From Ciona intestinalis (lineage: Eukaryota; Chordata; Ascidiacea; Phlebobranchia; Cionidae): 64,000 nucleotides of DNA. The stretch covers positions 2,835,557 through 2,899,556 of the forward strand of contig NC_020172.2 in the NCBI RefSeq assembly GCF_000224145.3, given 5' to 3'. The notes beneath the pieces are model-generated. The model ran no database searches. It had not been told where the DNA came from and saw nothing but the letters and a program-made list of their open reading frames with translations. The translations under genes were made by a program, and so were the position numbers. Position 1 is the stretch's first letter. Every line of letters starts with the position of its first letter. Below are positions 63,948-64,000 of the stretch, piece after piece.

Positions 63948-64000
63948 GATGTAACTTACTTTATCCTTGGGTGGCCAGAACAACAGTCATTAGACACAGG
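63948..64000 (-). mobile_element. SINE copy cut by the window edge
   Basis: GTAACTTACTTTATCCTTGG and GGTGGCCAGAACAACAGTC match the family's terminal segment. Upstream of the first visible PDPK1 exon, so intronic. Confidence 0.7.

Overview
The window is a piece of an animal nuclear genome, almost certainly a sea squirt of the genus Ciona. The DNA is AT-rich, genes are compact, conserved multi-exon metazoan genes lie close together, and the spacers and introns are full of two short repeat families typical of Ciona: a roughly 190-bp TA-flanked MITE with G-rich ends, and a tRNA-derived SINE. Gene models were built by hand from reading frame, splice consensus, intron phase and remembered human or plant homologues; no alignment was run.

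Layout. 2.3-12.9 kb (+): EXOC8 (Exo84), 19 exons. 13.7-14.8 kb (+): a single-exon orphan seven-helix membrane protein. 15.6-16.0 kb (+): BOLA3, single exon. 16.7-22.9 kb (+): ATAD3A, 15 exons. 23.5-24.5 kb (+): a tentative four-exon small gene. 25.5-30.7 kb (-): OTUD5, 10 exons, convergent with ATAD3A and divergent from the next block. 31.6-41.0 kb (+): TRNT1, NDUFA13 and a plant-FAAH-type amidase, with gaps under 200 bp that suggest an operon or at least a tight co-directional cluster. 42.5-46.7 kb (+): a TMEM106-family gene, 8 exons. 46.7-54.0 kb: a gene-poor repeat-rich spacer. 54.0-56.0 kb (+): an unrecognised three-exon gene with a cluster of TGACGTCA palindromes in its coding DNA. 56.7-57.8 kb (-): a cortexin-family small membrane protein, two exons. 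58.7-60.2 kb (+): weak candidate exons. 60.8 kb to the right edge (-): PDPK1 (PDK1), lacking its 5' exons.

The genes do not form one pathway. Several are mitochondrial (BOLA3, ATAD3A, TRNT1, NDUFA13); others concern vesicle tethering (EXOC8), deubiquitination (OTUD5), kinase signalling (PDPK1), lipid-amide hydrolysis (amidase) and lysosomal or neuronal membrane proteins (TMEM106, cortexin).

The most interesting structure is in the gene architecture. There are short local duplications of 3' splice sites or exon starts in three unrelated genes (EXOC8, OTUD5, PDPK1). EXOC8 has two frame-neutral micro-exons inside the PH domain. A roughly 80-90-bp segment is duplicated directly upstream of the ATAD3A start codon. 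Around 30 MITE copies occur in 64 kb. No clear unknown multi-gene system was found. Two 50-N gaps are present; the second (41484-41533) is flanked by a roughly 600-bp near-duplicate of the amidase 3' end that looks like an unmerged allelic overlap.
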